Assembly (NCBI RefSeq): GCF_007923355.1
Contig: NZ_VOGO01000007.1
Location: 1-64,000, forward strand
Reading direction: 5' to 3'
From: Falsiphaeobacter marinintestinus
Lineage (GTDB): Bacteria > Pseudomonadota > Alphaproteobacteria > Rhodobacterales > Rhodobacteraceae
Length of the DNA: 64,000 bases
The notes below the pieces were generated by a model. It was not told the DNA's origin and ran no database searches. It saw nothing but the letters and a program-made list of their open reading frames with translations. How positions within the stretch are numbered: the first letter of the stretch is position 1; every line of letters starts with the position of its first letter. Shown here one piece after another: positions 36,298 through 43,834 of the stretch. Both the position numbers and the translations under genes were made by a program.

Positions 36298-37687
36298 GTA
36301 TAGCGGACAGTCAGATCGGCCAAGCGACTACCCGAGCACGTTGGAAGAGATGAACGACAGATTCATTTATACGGAGCAAGGCGGCAGACCAACAATTTAC
36401 GACACAGTTGATCGCCGGTTCATGCGAACTGAGACGTTCAAGAGCCACCTGTCAAACATCAACGTCATTACAGCCAATGGGCCGAGGCCGATTGGGGCAC
36501 AGTGGCTGAAGTGGCCGATGAGGACGTCATACCGCGGCGGCGTGGTTTTTGCGCCGGGGCGGACGCCTGCAGGCAAGTTCAATCTTTGGGAGGGGCTGAG
36601 TGTCGAACCCGCAAAAGGGTCGTGCAAGCTGTTTCTGAACCACCTGCGAGAGATCATTTGCGGTGGGGATGAGGCCAGCTACAACTATCTGCTAGATCAC
36701 TTCGCCTGGGGGTTGCAGAACCTGGAAAAAAAGCAACAGGTCGCCATCGTCATGCGCGGCAAAGAAGGGGCTGGCAAAGGGACGGTGATCGATTGGCTCG
36801 AAGCAATCTATGGGGCGCAACACACAATCAGGCTGTCGTCGCCTGAGCACGTCGCTGGGCGCTTTTCGGACCACCTGGCTAGGGTGAACCTACTTTTCTT
36901 TGATGAGGCGTTCTGGGCCGGTAAGGTGTCCCTGACGGGCCGTTTGAAGACGATCATCACGGAAGGCCGCATGTCGTCCGAGGGGAAGGGGAAGGATGTC
37001 GAGATGATTGACACATTCTTTCGCACTTTCATCGCCAGCAACGAGGAATGGGCCGTGCCAGCGGCCATCGGGTCACGACGGTTCACTGTCTTCGATGTGG
37101 CGTCGACCATGATCGGCAACAAGGCGTATTTCGACGCAATAGCCGAAGAGAGGCGAAATGGGGGCGCTGCCGCGTTGTTGCACATGCTGCAACGCCGCGA
37201 TCTGTCCAACTTCAACGAACGCTTGCCGATCAGCACCGCCGCGCTTCATCATCAGGTTCTGCATGGGCTGCCCACGCAGAAGACGTACTTGTTGGAAGTG
37301 CTGATCAACATGGAGTTTCATGCCAAGCCAGAGCGTCTAGAATCGAAGTCAAAAGGTATGGACATCACCACGAAGGAATTTCATAGCGACTACCTGCAGT
37401 GGTTTGCGGACAATCGAGTATACGGCAGCAGCGCCACCAGTCGGCAGTTTGGTAAGATGCTGGCAGACATTGGCGTTCTGAGAGTCGGTAAGAAAGACAG
37501 AGCACATGTAAGGCGGCTTCCACCGCTGCCTGAATTTCGTGAGTTGTTTGCTGCGCACGTGACCAAAGGCACTGCCACCTGGGATGATTTGGTGACTGGC
37601 TGGGACCCATCAACAGACCCAACCACCAGCGACAAGGTGATCCCTTTCGACAAGGCCGCTAAGGATCAGAAAGGCAAAATGACGTAA
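36287..37687 (+). CDS. SF3-type replicative helicase (DUF5906/NrS-1-like)
   Basis: 466 aa from the ATG at 36287, which has AAGGAGG upstream; the in-frame codon at 36233 lies inside the primase gene. Walker A is MRGKEGAGKGTVIDW (about 158-166), Walker B is VNLLFFDEAFW (202-208), and the motif C region reads FRTFIASNEEWAVPAAIGSRRF. This is the primase-associated helicase layout of phages and satellites. It probably unwinds the element's origin; the repeat-rich region just downstream is a candidate. Confidence 0.87.
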   Translation: MPNKYSGQSDRPSDYPSTLEEMNDRFIYTEQGGRPTIYDTVDRRFMRTETFKSHLSNINVITANGPRPIGAQWLKWPMRTSYRGGVVFAPGRTPAGKFNLWEGLSVEPAKGSCKLFLNHLREIICGGDEASYNYLLDHFAWGLQNLEKKQQVAIVMRGKEGAGKGTVIDWLEAIYGAQHTIRLSSPEHVAGRFSDHLARVNLLFFDEAFWAGKVSLTGRLKTIITEGRMSSEGKGKDVEMIDTFFRTFIASNEEWAVPAAIGSRRFTVFDVASTMIGNKAYFDAIAEERRNGGAAALLHMLQRRDLSNFNERLPISTAALHHQVLHGLPTQKTYLLEVLINMEFHAKPERLESKSKGMDITTKEFHSDYLQWFADNRVYGSSATSRQFGKMLADIGVLRVGKKDRAHVRRLPPLPEFRELFAAHVTKGTATWDDLVTGWDPSTDPTTSDKVIPFDKAAKDQKGKMT

Positions 37688-37760
37688 ACACATGAAATTC
37701 AGTTGGTTGGTTGGTTATGAAAAGTGTAACAATAATAACCACTTACCAACTGAACCAACA

Positions 37761-37800
37761 GAACCATATGCTTTTTTATTTTAAAAAACGCATATGGTTC
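37761..37800. repeat. 40-nt near-perfect hairpin
   Basis: GAACCATATGC, a T6 tract, a short ATTTT loop, an A6 tract, one unpaired C, then GCATATGGTTC. The arms span 37761-37777 and 37783-37800. It could be an origin hairpin. The internal T-tract makes a terminator for the helicase transcript less likely than a structural role. Confidence 0.75.
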
Positions 37801-38409
37801 ATAACGCATATGTATATATTATTATTTTTTAGTTGGTTTAATTGGTTTAGTTGGTAAGGGGTTGATAAGAAACAATAATTTGAAACCAACCAAACATTTA
37901 GTAAACTATTAGGTTGGTTTAGGTTGGTAAGAGCATCCATCATTCGCAGCAGGTGGAGAGGCGGTCGAATGCTGCCCATCATTACCATTATGCCATCATT
38001 ACCACAATGGTCATCAAACCATCATATTGGTAAACAGTATTTATTCCCTCCTGTACATCATGCAAGCCTGGATAATGGATTATATATCCCATCCTCTTGA
38101 GGTACCTCAGATGTCACGACGTTTACTCTGATGGGCCATTAGATGCAGGTTTCATCTCATCAATTCTCAATACTCGTTTGACGCCATCATCAGCCTCACC
38201 CTCAACGGTGGCATCGCAGACGTGCGAGCGCAGTCGTGAGCGAGCATTGTGGCATGGCAGGCGCAGCAGACGTGGCAGACTGGCAGGACAAGCAAATAAA
38301 TTATTCATACAGGCCAACCACTTAATGGGGCCTATATCGAAAACTATGGCGGCTGTTTACCAATCGATGGTTGGATAGTTCTTCTTTTTTGCGTTTCTCC
38401 TGCAGGACT

Positions 38410-38477
38410 GTTTCACCAGATGAAACAAATTACTCCTCAGAAGAAACTATCATGCGTACTGTATCACCAGATGAAAC
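38410..38477. promoter_or_regulatory. Paired palindromes upstream of the TerS-like gene
   Basis: GTTTCACCAGATGAAAC at 38410-38426 is a perfect 6-bp-arm palindrome. GTATCACCAGATGAAAC at 38461-38477 is the same with one changed base, 51 bp away (about five turns). A looser GAAAC...GTTTC pair follows at 38537-38555. These look like operator copies for a repressor controlling the packaging genes. Confidence 0.6.
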
Positions 38478-38602
38478 AACTATTCCACATAGTGAACCAC
38501 TACGCTGCACGCGCTGCGCGTCATGCTCTGTATAATGAAACCAAAAAACAGTTTCTCCGCAATTGTCAGGCCAATTACAATCAATTCAGGAGGTACTACA
38601 CA

Positions 38603-39046
38603 ATGTCACTAGCAAATACACACGGAAACAGCGTTCACTCAGCCCAAGAGGAAGTGCAGGAACTTTACCAGCCAGATCTTGCGCCCCCGGTGGAATTGAC
38701 GCCAGAGGAACTTCGATTTTGGCGCATTTTGGTAGATTGTAAGTCGAGAAATTCTTGGTCAGAAACCGATTTGCATGCGCTGGCAGACTTGGCAAAGTTC
38801 TACGTGCAATTCGAAAACGAAAAACGAATACTGGCAGAGGAAGGGCACATTATTCAAGGCCCAAAAGGTCCCATGCGAAACCCACGCAGTGCAGTTGTCA
38901 GTTCGCTTCGCCGTGAGCAGATGTCGTTGCACCGCTATTTGCAAATCGACCCAACTCAGAACGCGCGGCCAGAGCGGAAATTGGTTAGGGGCATGAAGGA
39001 AATCTACAATGAAATAGACGGTGACGAAGACGGCTTGTTGGGCTGA
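38603..39046 (+). CDS. Phage terminase small subunit-like protein
   Basis: 147 aa from the ATG at 38603, which follows AGGAGG. The core (LTPEELRFWRILVDCKSRNSWSETDLHALADLAKFYVQFENEKRILAEEG...GPMRNPRSAVVSSLRREQMSLHRYLQID) matches the helical P27/Terminase_4-type small subunits. TerS recognises pac/cos DNA. With no large terminase in the element, this protein may redirect a helper phage's terminase, as satellite-encoded TerS proteins do. Confidence 0.78.
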   Translation: MSLANTHGNSVHSAQEEVQELYQPDLAPPVELTPEELRFWRILVDCKSRNSWSETDLHALADLAKFYVQFENEKRILAEEGHIIQGPKGPMRNPRSAVVSSLRREQMSLHRYLQIDPTQNARPERKLVRGMKEIYNEIDGDEDGLLG

Positions 39047-39100
39047 GCGAGGCATACAAATGGTTTCCATGTTTACAACCAAAGGTGGTAAGATCGCATC

Positions 39101-39610
39101 ATGAATGAAGCAGAAAGACGCAGTTATCAAAGACTCTGGCAGACTGCTTTGCAGCACTTAATTGACAACACTTGTGGCATCGGCCCACCAGCAGACGTTG
39201 AATACGCACGGCAATTGCTGCTCAATCGCGATTCGCATGTCCGAAAAATGTGCGCCCTCGCTGGCATCGATGAAGACTTCGCAGAAAAGTTCTATGCACT
39301 TGCAGAACAGCTTGCCGACGCAGATTGGGACCTCTCAGCGGTCATTAGCCCGCACAAAGAACTGCCAGACGCCTTGAAAAAGCAGATCGAACTGCTGAAA
39401 GGCTACTCGGCCAGGGGAAATGTGAAGTACCTGGCTGCAGTCAAGAAGTCTCAAGAAAAGCATGCCGCACAACTCAAACGGCAAGCTGAACGTGCTGAAA
39501 AATATGCTGCGTACAAGCGCAAACTGCAACTCAAGCGTGAAGCCGAAAAGCTCGCAAAACTGCAATACGCAGCAATCCGCCCGGTGGAATTGGAGCTTTG
39601 CGTGGCATGA
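39101..39610 (+). CDS. Hypothetical protein with basic helical tail
   Basis: 169 aa. The N-terminal two-thirds are helical and mixed in charge. Residues 115-160 (KSQEKHAAQLKRQAERAEKYAAYKRKLQLKREAEKLAKLQ) form a probable coiled coil or basic single helix. No family recognised. It is coupled by ATGA to the next small gene in a run of packaging-related genes, so a role in packaging or capsid interference is possible. Confidence 0.65.
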   Translation: MNEAERRSYQRLWQTALQHLIDNTCGIGPPADVEYARQLLLNRDSHVRKMCALAGIDEDFAEKFYALAEQLADADWDLSAVISPHKELPDALKKQIELLKGYSARGNVKYLAAVKKSQEKHAAQLKRQAERAEKYAAYKRKLQLKREAEKLAKLQYAAIRPVELELCVA

Positions 39611-39807
39611 CGACAAACGACTTCGACACCCAAACGCTGGCTCAAATGCTGACCACTCTGGTCGGTGTCTCCATCGGTTACGGTTGCCAGCTTCAGGCCC
39701 GTGCAGACGACGCCACTTTGGCCAAAATCAAACAGCAGACGCAAGATAGAATGAACGAGATCTTGCTGTTTGCGCATTCAGAAAGCCTCGCAAATGAACC
39801 TCACTGA
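39607..39807 (+). CDS. Small hypothetical protein
   Basis: 66 aa from the ATG at 39607, overlapping the previous stop (ATGA). MTTNDFDTQTLAQMLTTLVG followed by VSIGYGCQLQARADDATLAK. A short hydrophobic part (residues 11-30) is too weak for a secure membrane call. No family recognised; translationally coupled on both sides. Confidence 0.55.
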   Translation: MTTNDFDTQTLAQMLTTLVGVSIGYGCQLQARADDATLAKIKQQTQDRMNEILLFAHSESLANEPH

Positions 39808-39979
39808 CAGCTTCTGGTGGCTTCAGCGCCAGACCCAAACAAGAACAATTCAAGACGCGCTGGCCAACGACACTTTCGAATTAAGAGAGAGACTTATGTC
39901 TCGCGGACGGGAAATACGAAAACTCAAAACAAAAGTCGAATTGGCAAAAGTCCGTCGACTGTACGGAGTAGACCAATGA
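39794..39979 (+). CDS. Small hypothetical protein
   Basis: 61 aa from the ATG at 39794, overlapping the previous gene by 14 bp and the protease gene by 4 bp. MNLTDSFWWLQRQTQTRTIQ, then a basic helical half (SRGREIRKLKTKVELAKVRR). No family recognised. The gene density and overlaps argue that it is real. Confidence 0.5.
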   Translation: MNLTDSFWWLQRQTQTRTIQDALANDTFELRERLMSRGREIRKLKTKVELAKVRRLYGVDQ

Positions 39980-40842
39980 CGAACGTCAAAAAACTGATGG
40001 ATGAACTGCCCGAAAACACGGCACGACTGCTGGTTCAGTTGGGCGATGAAAAAAATTCGAAGCTGCTGAAGCTGCTGGTGGACAACAACTTCGCGTTGCA
40101 GAAGACGCTGTCGCCGTACAAGGACAGGATTAAGGAGCTGGAGAACATCATCGACAATCAAGACGAGCAGCTATCGCAGTTGTCCGTTTCGGTCGAGGCT
40201 CTGGACCTCCTTAGCGGTCAGACTGGTGCGCATGGCCTCAAGACCGGGGCTACCACCCATGCGCACCAGCACGCTAATCCCATCATGAACACGGCTGAGT
40301 ATGCCAGGTTCCGCAAGTTCTATGATGCGCACAAGCTTGACGTCGCCCCGATGGTGTTCGACCCGCTCAAAAGGGACATGAGTCAAATCCAGTATAAGTC
40401 TGGCTCTCAATCGTCAGACGACCCCTATCGGTTCATTATGAGCACTGAGACCGAAGACCGCATGAAAGATCGAGTGGTGGCCGCCGGTTGGCAACTGAAA
40501 GAGTTCAGAGCAAATCCGATCGCGCTCTATCAGCACAATGCCTACGAGCCCATCGGTGTGTGGCAAGACGTTAAAGTTGACCGCGAGAAAAAACAGCTGG
40601 TCGGAACTTTGGTCCTCGCCAAAAAAGGAACGTCTCCGATTGTCGATCAGGCCCGCAGCCTGCTTGAACAGAAAATTTTACGGTCAGTCAGCGTCGGGTT
40701 CAGCGTCGATAAAGCCGAACCCATCGTCGATGACAAAGGCACCCCTACGGGTGGTTATAAGTTCATGCGCACAAATCTGATGGAGTGTTCGGTGGTTTCG
40801 ATCCCGGCCAATAGTGAAGCTTTGCTTCAGACAGGAGCATAA
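39976..40842 (+). CDS. HK97-family prohead protease with N-terminal extension
   Basis: 288 aa from the ATG at 39976. Residues 1-130 are a helical, coiled-coil-like extension (ALQKTLSPYKDRIKELENIIDNQDEQLSQL). The protease domain follows: STETEDRMKDRVVAAGWQL, FRANPIALYQHNAYEPIGVW (catalytic His), LRSVSVGFSVDKAEP (catalytic Ser) and LMECSVVSIPANSEAL. The enzyme matures HK97-fold capsids, but no major capsid gene follows. It may act on a helper phage's prohead or be a relic of one. Confidence 0.88.
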   Translation: MTNVKKLMDELPENTARLLVQLGDEKNSKLLKLLVDNNFALQKTLSPYKDRIKELENIIDNQDEQLSQLSVSVEALDLLSGQTGAHGLKTGATTHAHQHANPIMNTAEYARFRKFYDAHKLDVAPMVFDPLKRDMSQIQYKSGSQSSDDPYRFIMSTETEDRMKDRVVAAGWQLKEFRANPIALYQHNAYEPIGVWQDVKVDREKKQLVGTLVLAKKGTSPIVDQARSLLEQKILRSVSVGFSVDKAEPIVDDKGTPTGGYKFMRTNLMECSVVSIPANSEALLQTGA

Positions 40843-40843
40843 A

Positions 40844-40879
40844 ATGATCAACGACTACAAAAAGGGACTTCGAAAATGA
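40844..40879 (+). CDS. Possible 11-codon leader peptide
   Basis: ATG at 40844 with AGGAG six bases upstream, reading MINDYKKGLRK then TGA, which overlaps the ATG at 40876. It occupies the place where a capsid gene would normally start after the protease. It may be a coupling leader or the stub of a deleted capsid gene. Translation is not proven. Confidence 0.35.
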   Translation: MINDYKKGLRK

Positions 40880-41310
40880 CCTCTTCTGGTTTCATCCATC
40901 AAGACAAACATTCCAAACCACAAGCTGTTCAGAATTTGACACTGGCTGAGCGCGTAGCGCGTCTGGAAGATACTCTGGGCATCGTGAATGAGATTTATAC
41001 GCCACCTCCGGTGACACACCGCCGTTGCGCTGTTTCTGGGCTGAATCTACCGCTCAAGTTCTTCAGTTCTGGCGAGCATCAGGAAAGCCTGTTGGTCACT
41101 GCGTTCATCAATGCCCAATTCGACAAGCAGCGCCAAATGGCGCATCCGGCGACGATCAGCCAGGACCGTTTCGAAAAGTACGCCCCTGCTGATGACACAC
41201 ATTTGACCGTGGCCTATCTTCAAGATTTTCTGGTCGACATGGCGCAACGCGGAGCCGGGCGACCAGTCTGCGGCAGGACGTCGATTTCCACGCCTCTGGC
41301 GACGATTTGA
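40876..41310 (+). CDS. Hypothetical protein
   Basis: 144 aa. A helical LAERVARLEDTLG segment (24-36) is followed by VTHRRCAVSGLNLPLKFFSSGEHQESLLVTAFINAQFDKQRQMA. No family recognised. The last 15 residues look unstructured and could reflect truncation. It ends the plus-strand gene run of the element. Confidence 0.55.
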   Translation: MTSSGFIHQDKHSKPQAVQNLTLAERVARLEDTLGIVNEIYTPPPVTHRRCAVSGLNLPLKFFSSGEHQESLLVTAFINAQFDKQRQMAHPATISQDRFEKYAPADDTHLTVAYLQDFLVDMAQRGAGRPVCGRTSISTPLATI

Positions 41311-41800
41311 TGGGTGTTGATCTACGAACATCTTTGGTTTCCCTGCCGCGCAGAAAAATGCTGGAATCAGAACTTTAGCCAAAGCCCTTGAATTAGCCCC
41401 CTCCCATCAGCGTCAGAAGAGCGGATTCCGAGCGTTCTCTGCACTTCTGACAAAGATCGCATTGCAGGGCCGAACAGTCACTTGGCTCCGTCGGAACGAC
41501 TGGTGCGTCTGGCCCATAGCGGACGTTGACGTCGGCGATTCGCCCGGCAATGCAGCTTCCCCAACGCGGACTTTGATTGCCAGTCCAGCATTGCCTCATG
41601 GGTGACAGATGGGTCCACAAGGCAAAGCCAATTTGTGAAGGTGCCATTTGGCTGTTGAGAAAAAATGGTACCGTGCGCGATTGACGCTCCAATCAATACA
41701 CGGAAATTTGCGGAGTTCCTTGCAATTCGTGCGCTCCAAGATACAAAGCTGACTTTCAAATTATTGGCGTTCATGTCTACCTAAAAGTACCTAGCAAAGG
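41311..41800. other. Convergent non-coding spacer
   Basis: About 490 bp between the last plus-strand gene and the methyltransferase stop. Frames on either strand are short and without family pattern. It marks the junction between the satellite-like module and the minus-strand operon. Confidence 0.5.
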
Positions 41801-42871
41801 TTATTTTGTAGTTGGCTCCCCACCTTGAGACTGCCATGCCGGAAAAATAATATTGGCCAAAAAAATAGAGACCTTTTTTTTCGTTGTGTAAGGTGCACCG
41901 GTCCCTGAGTAAATCTGCTTGAAGGATGAAAAGTCGTTCTCAATTTTGCTCAACAAAGTAAAGGGAAGTGAAAGATCATCAAAGGTTACTCCCAGAAGGC
42001 AATCAGACAGAATCTCTCGGCGTCTTGTTACCAACAAATCACCTGGACTTACCTTTCCGACTCTAGGCAGGACCAGCGAGTTTTTCGGCACAAATTTAAG
42101 TTCACCGGCCATTCTTCCACTAGGTAGTTCGTAACGAACCGTAACTTTTGACGACTTAATGCTTGTCGTGTGAATCCAACCGTGAAGGCCTGATTGTTGA
42201 ACCCGGTTGCCCCGGCGAACGGATATTGACCCGCGCGACACAATCCAAGGAGTAGTTTTTTCTATAGAAACAACAGGATTCTTAAGCGACGCCGGTCGAC
42301 TCTGCTTCTTGCGAATCCTTATCAGGTAGGTGGAAACATCCAAGCCCGGGAACCGATCGTAACTTGGCGGTGACACAATGTTGCATTTGAAAAACTTCTT
42401 CAATTCCTCCCTAGCCTTTGTGTCCCGTTCACTCTTCAGCGTGGAAGTCGGCAATACTCCCAATAGCTCGCCGTGTTCACTGAGATATTCAAGGGCAGTA
42501 AAAAGAAATGCAAATGCAACACTGCACCGAGTATTTGCAAAACTCCCCCGAGCACTATGTTCCTGATTCCGGTCGAATGAGAAGGGGGGGTTTAGAAGGA
42601 TGACGTCGAATTTCTGTAAGGTTTGGCTTCCCCCGAACTTTTCAAAGTCTTCGGTCAGGAAGTCCAGATTTGTCCAATGTGTATTCGGTAGTGCTCCAAG
42701 TACGCTGGGATCAATGTCATTCGCGTAAAGGCGCGCACCAGGCCAACGACGACGTGCCGATGCTAACAGTCTCCCCTTGCCCGCACAAAAATCGACAACA
42801 GAAACTGGGTTATCCATGCGGGCAGCCGAAACCAACTGATCAGATGTTTCCTCTGAAGTATACTCACGCAT
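41801..42871 (-). CDS. N6-adenine DNA methyltransferase
   Basis: 356 aa. SAM-binding motif I is SVVDFCAGKGRLL (about 24-36), the catalytic motif IV is VILLNPPFSFD (NPPF, 94-97), and LYANDIDPSVL is motif II. The C-terminal 170 residues (TSIKSSKVTVRYELPSGR..., SGTGAPYTTKKKVSIFL) resemble a target-recognition region. The layout matches HsdM/BREX-like class I N6 methylases without a fused nuclease. No HsdR or restriction endonuclease is adjacent. It is the last gene of the four-gene operon, 9 bp after the 317-aa gene, and may mark self DNA or modify a target. Confidence 0.87.
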   Translation of the reverse strand: MREYTSEETSDQLVSAARMDNPVSVVDFCAGKGRLLASARRRWPGARLYANDIDPSVLGALPNTHWTNLDFLTEDFEKFGGSQTLQKFDVILLNPPFSFDRNQEHSARGSFANTRCSVAFAFLFTALEYLSEHGELLGVLPTSTLKSERDTKAREELKKFFKCNIVSPPSYDRFPGLDVSTYLIRIRKKQSRPASLKNPVVSIEKTTPWIVSRGSISVRRGNRVQQSGLHGWIHTTSIKSSKVTVRYELPSGRMAGELKFVPKNSLVLPRVGKVSPGDLLVTRRREILSDCLLGVTFDDLSLPFTLLSKIENDFSSFKQIYSGTGAPYTTKKKVSIFLANIIFPAWQSQGGEPTTK

Positions 42872-42880
42872 CGTCTTGTC

Positions 42881-43834
42881 TCAAACGCTCCGACCCAAGA
42901 AACTTGATACCTTATAGAGATGGCATCGCGCCATACCCTTGGTTCTCCCCTTCCTTCTTACCGGGTGATCATAAAGCAACTCTACGTTTGAGTTGTGCAT
43001 CGCGAACATCATTGCGCCCAGAGCGTGCGGCTTTGTTCCAATTGTGGCTACCTGTAAATGTCGTCCTGTTGATTTTTTCTGCATCTCTTCCAGATGTGAA
43101 AAGAGAGAGAATGGACATGCCGCATCAACGTAACTCACACGTTGCCATGACCACGTTTTACTCAGGACTGCGGCATTTCCTTCATATGTATGAAATGGAT
43201 ATTCAACCTCAAACCCGGGCACACCAACCACCGGAGAAATATCCCTTTCGCTAGGCTCAATTCTCTCAATCAGATGGCGAAACCGGATTCCTTCAAATCC
43301 GAGAAGGGGAATCAAAATCGTTTCCTCCGCTCTCTTGGCCGCTAGTCGTGCAAATGTTGGCACCGGAGAAAACCCATGGAATTTTTCGCTCAAGTCGAAA
43401 AACTCACCTGGTTTCGGATTAGGGCTGTATGTATAGGACTTAGGCTCAACGTAAATACAATTCGTTTCAACGCCCGCCTCGATACACACCCGTACTACCG
43501 GCATCCAAATGTGGTGCGGCAAACCTGTTATATCCACGTAAACCGCATCCGTATTCAGGTGCGAAACAAAATCTGCAAGTTCATTTTGATTTCTTAGGGA
43601 AATCCATACGTCTCGAAATCTGGGAATCTTCGCTGAATGGAGATTGTTGTCCGAAAAAACTTCGTAGGTGTTTTCCTCACCAAAAACAGTTAACCAGTCC
43701 GAATCGATTTCACTTCGTTGCTCGAAGACACCGTAAAGCAAAACTGATCTTGGCCTGACAGCGATGTCGGTTCGCTTGGCGTGAATTTGTCGTTGAGGAA
43801 GGCACTTTTTTACGTTACTTGTAAAAATCATCAA
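42881..43834 (-). CDS. Unrecognised 317-aa protein of the PRTase/ATPase operon
   Basis: 317 aa, soluble. The N-terminal part looks like an alternating alpha/beta domain (RSVLLYGVFEQRSEIDSDWL..., TDAVYVDITGLPHHIWMPVVRVC). The C-terminal part contains a second such domain with LQVATIGTKPHALGAMMFA and VELLYDHPVRRKGRTKG, a conserved-looking loop and helix start. No catalytic signature is clear. The two Rossmann-like halves recall CARF-type sensors, but this is structural guesswork. It overlaps the ATPase gene by 20 bp and precedes the methyltransferase by 9 bp. Confidence 0.75.
   Translation of the reverse strand: MMIFTSNVKKCLPQRQIHAKRTDIAVRPRSVLLYGVFEQRSEIDSDWLTVFGEENTYEVFSDNNLHSAKIPRFRDVWISLRNQNELADFVSHLNTDAVYVDITGLPHHIWMPVVRVCIEAGVETNCIYVEPKSYTYSPNPKPGEFFDLSEKFHGFSPVPTFARLAAKRAEETILIPLLGFEGIRFRHLIERIEPSERDISPVVGVPGFEVEYPFHTYEGNAAVLSKTWSWQRVSYVDAACPFSLFSHLEEMQKKSTGRHLQVATIGTKPHALGAMMFAMHNSNVELLYDHPVRRKGRTKGMARCHLYKVSSFLGRSV

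Larger units (their letters stand above)
37688..38602. other. AT-rich, repeat-dense region, candidate replication origin
   Basis: About 900 bp between helicase and TerS-like gene with no supported gene. 37703-37928 holds about a dozen TTGGT/ACCAA words on both strands, some spaced 9-10 bp. 37761-37800 is a 40-nt hairpin. 37930-38040 has degenerate CCATCATTACC repeats. CTGTTTAC words lie at 38030 (inverse) and 38353. 38410-38555 carries GTTTCA/TGAAAC palindromes. The combination of iterons, AT-rich DNA and hairpin beside a helicase gene is typical of an origin. Confidence 0.6.

Noticed and set aside
41801-42871. Methyltransferase as part of a classic type I restriction-modification system
   Set aside because: No HsdR helicase-nuclease or HsdS specificity gene is adjacent; the neighbours are an unknown protein and an ORC-like ATPase.
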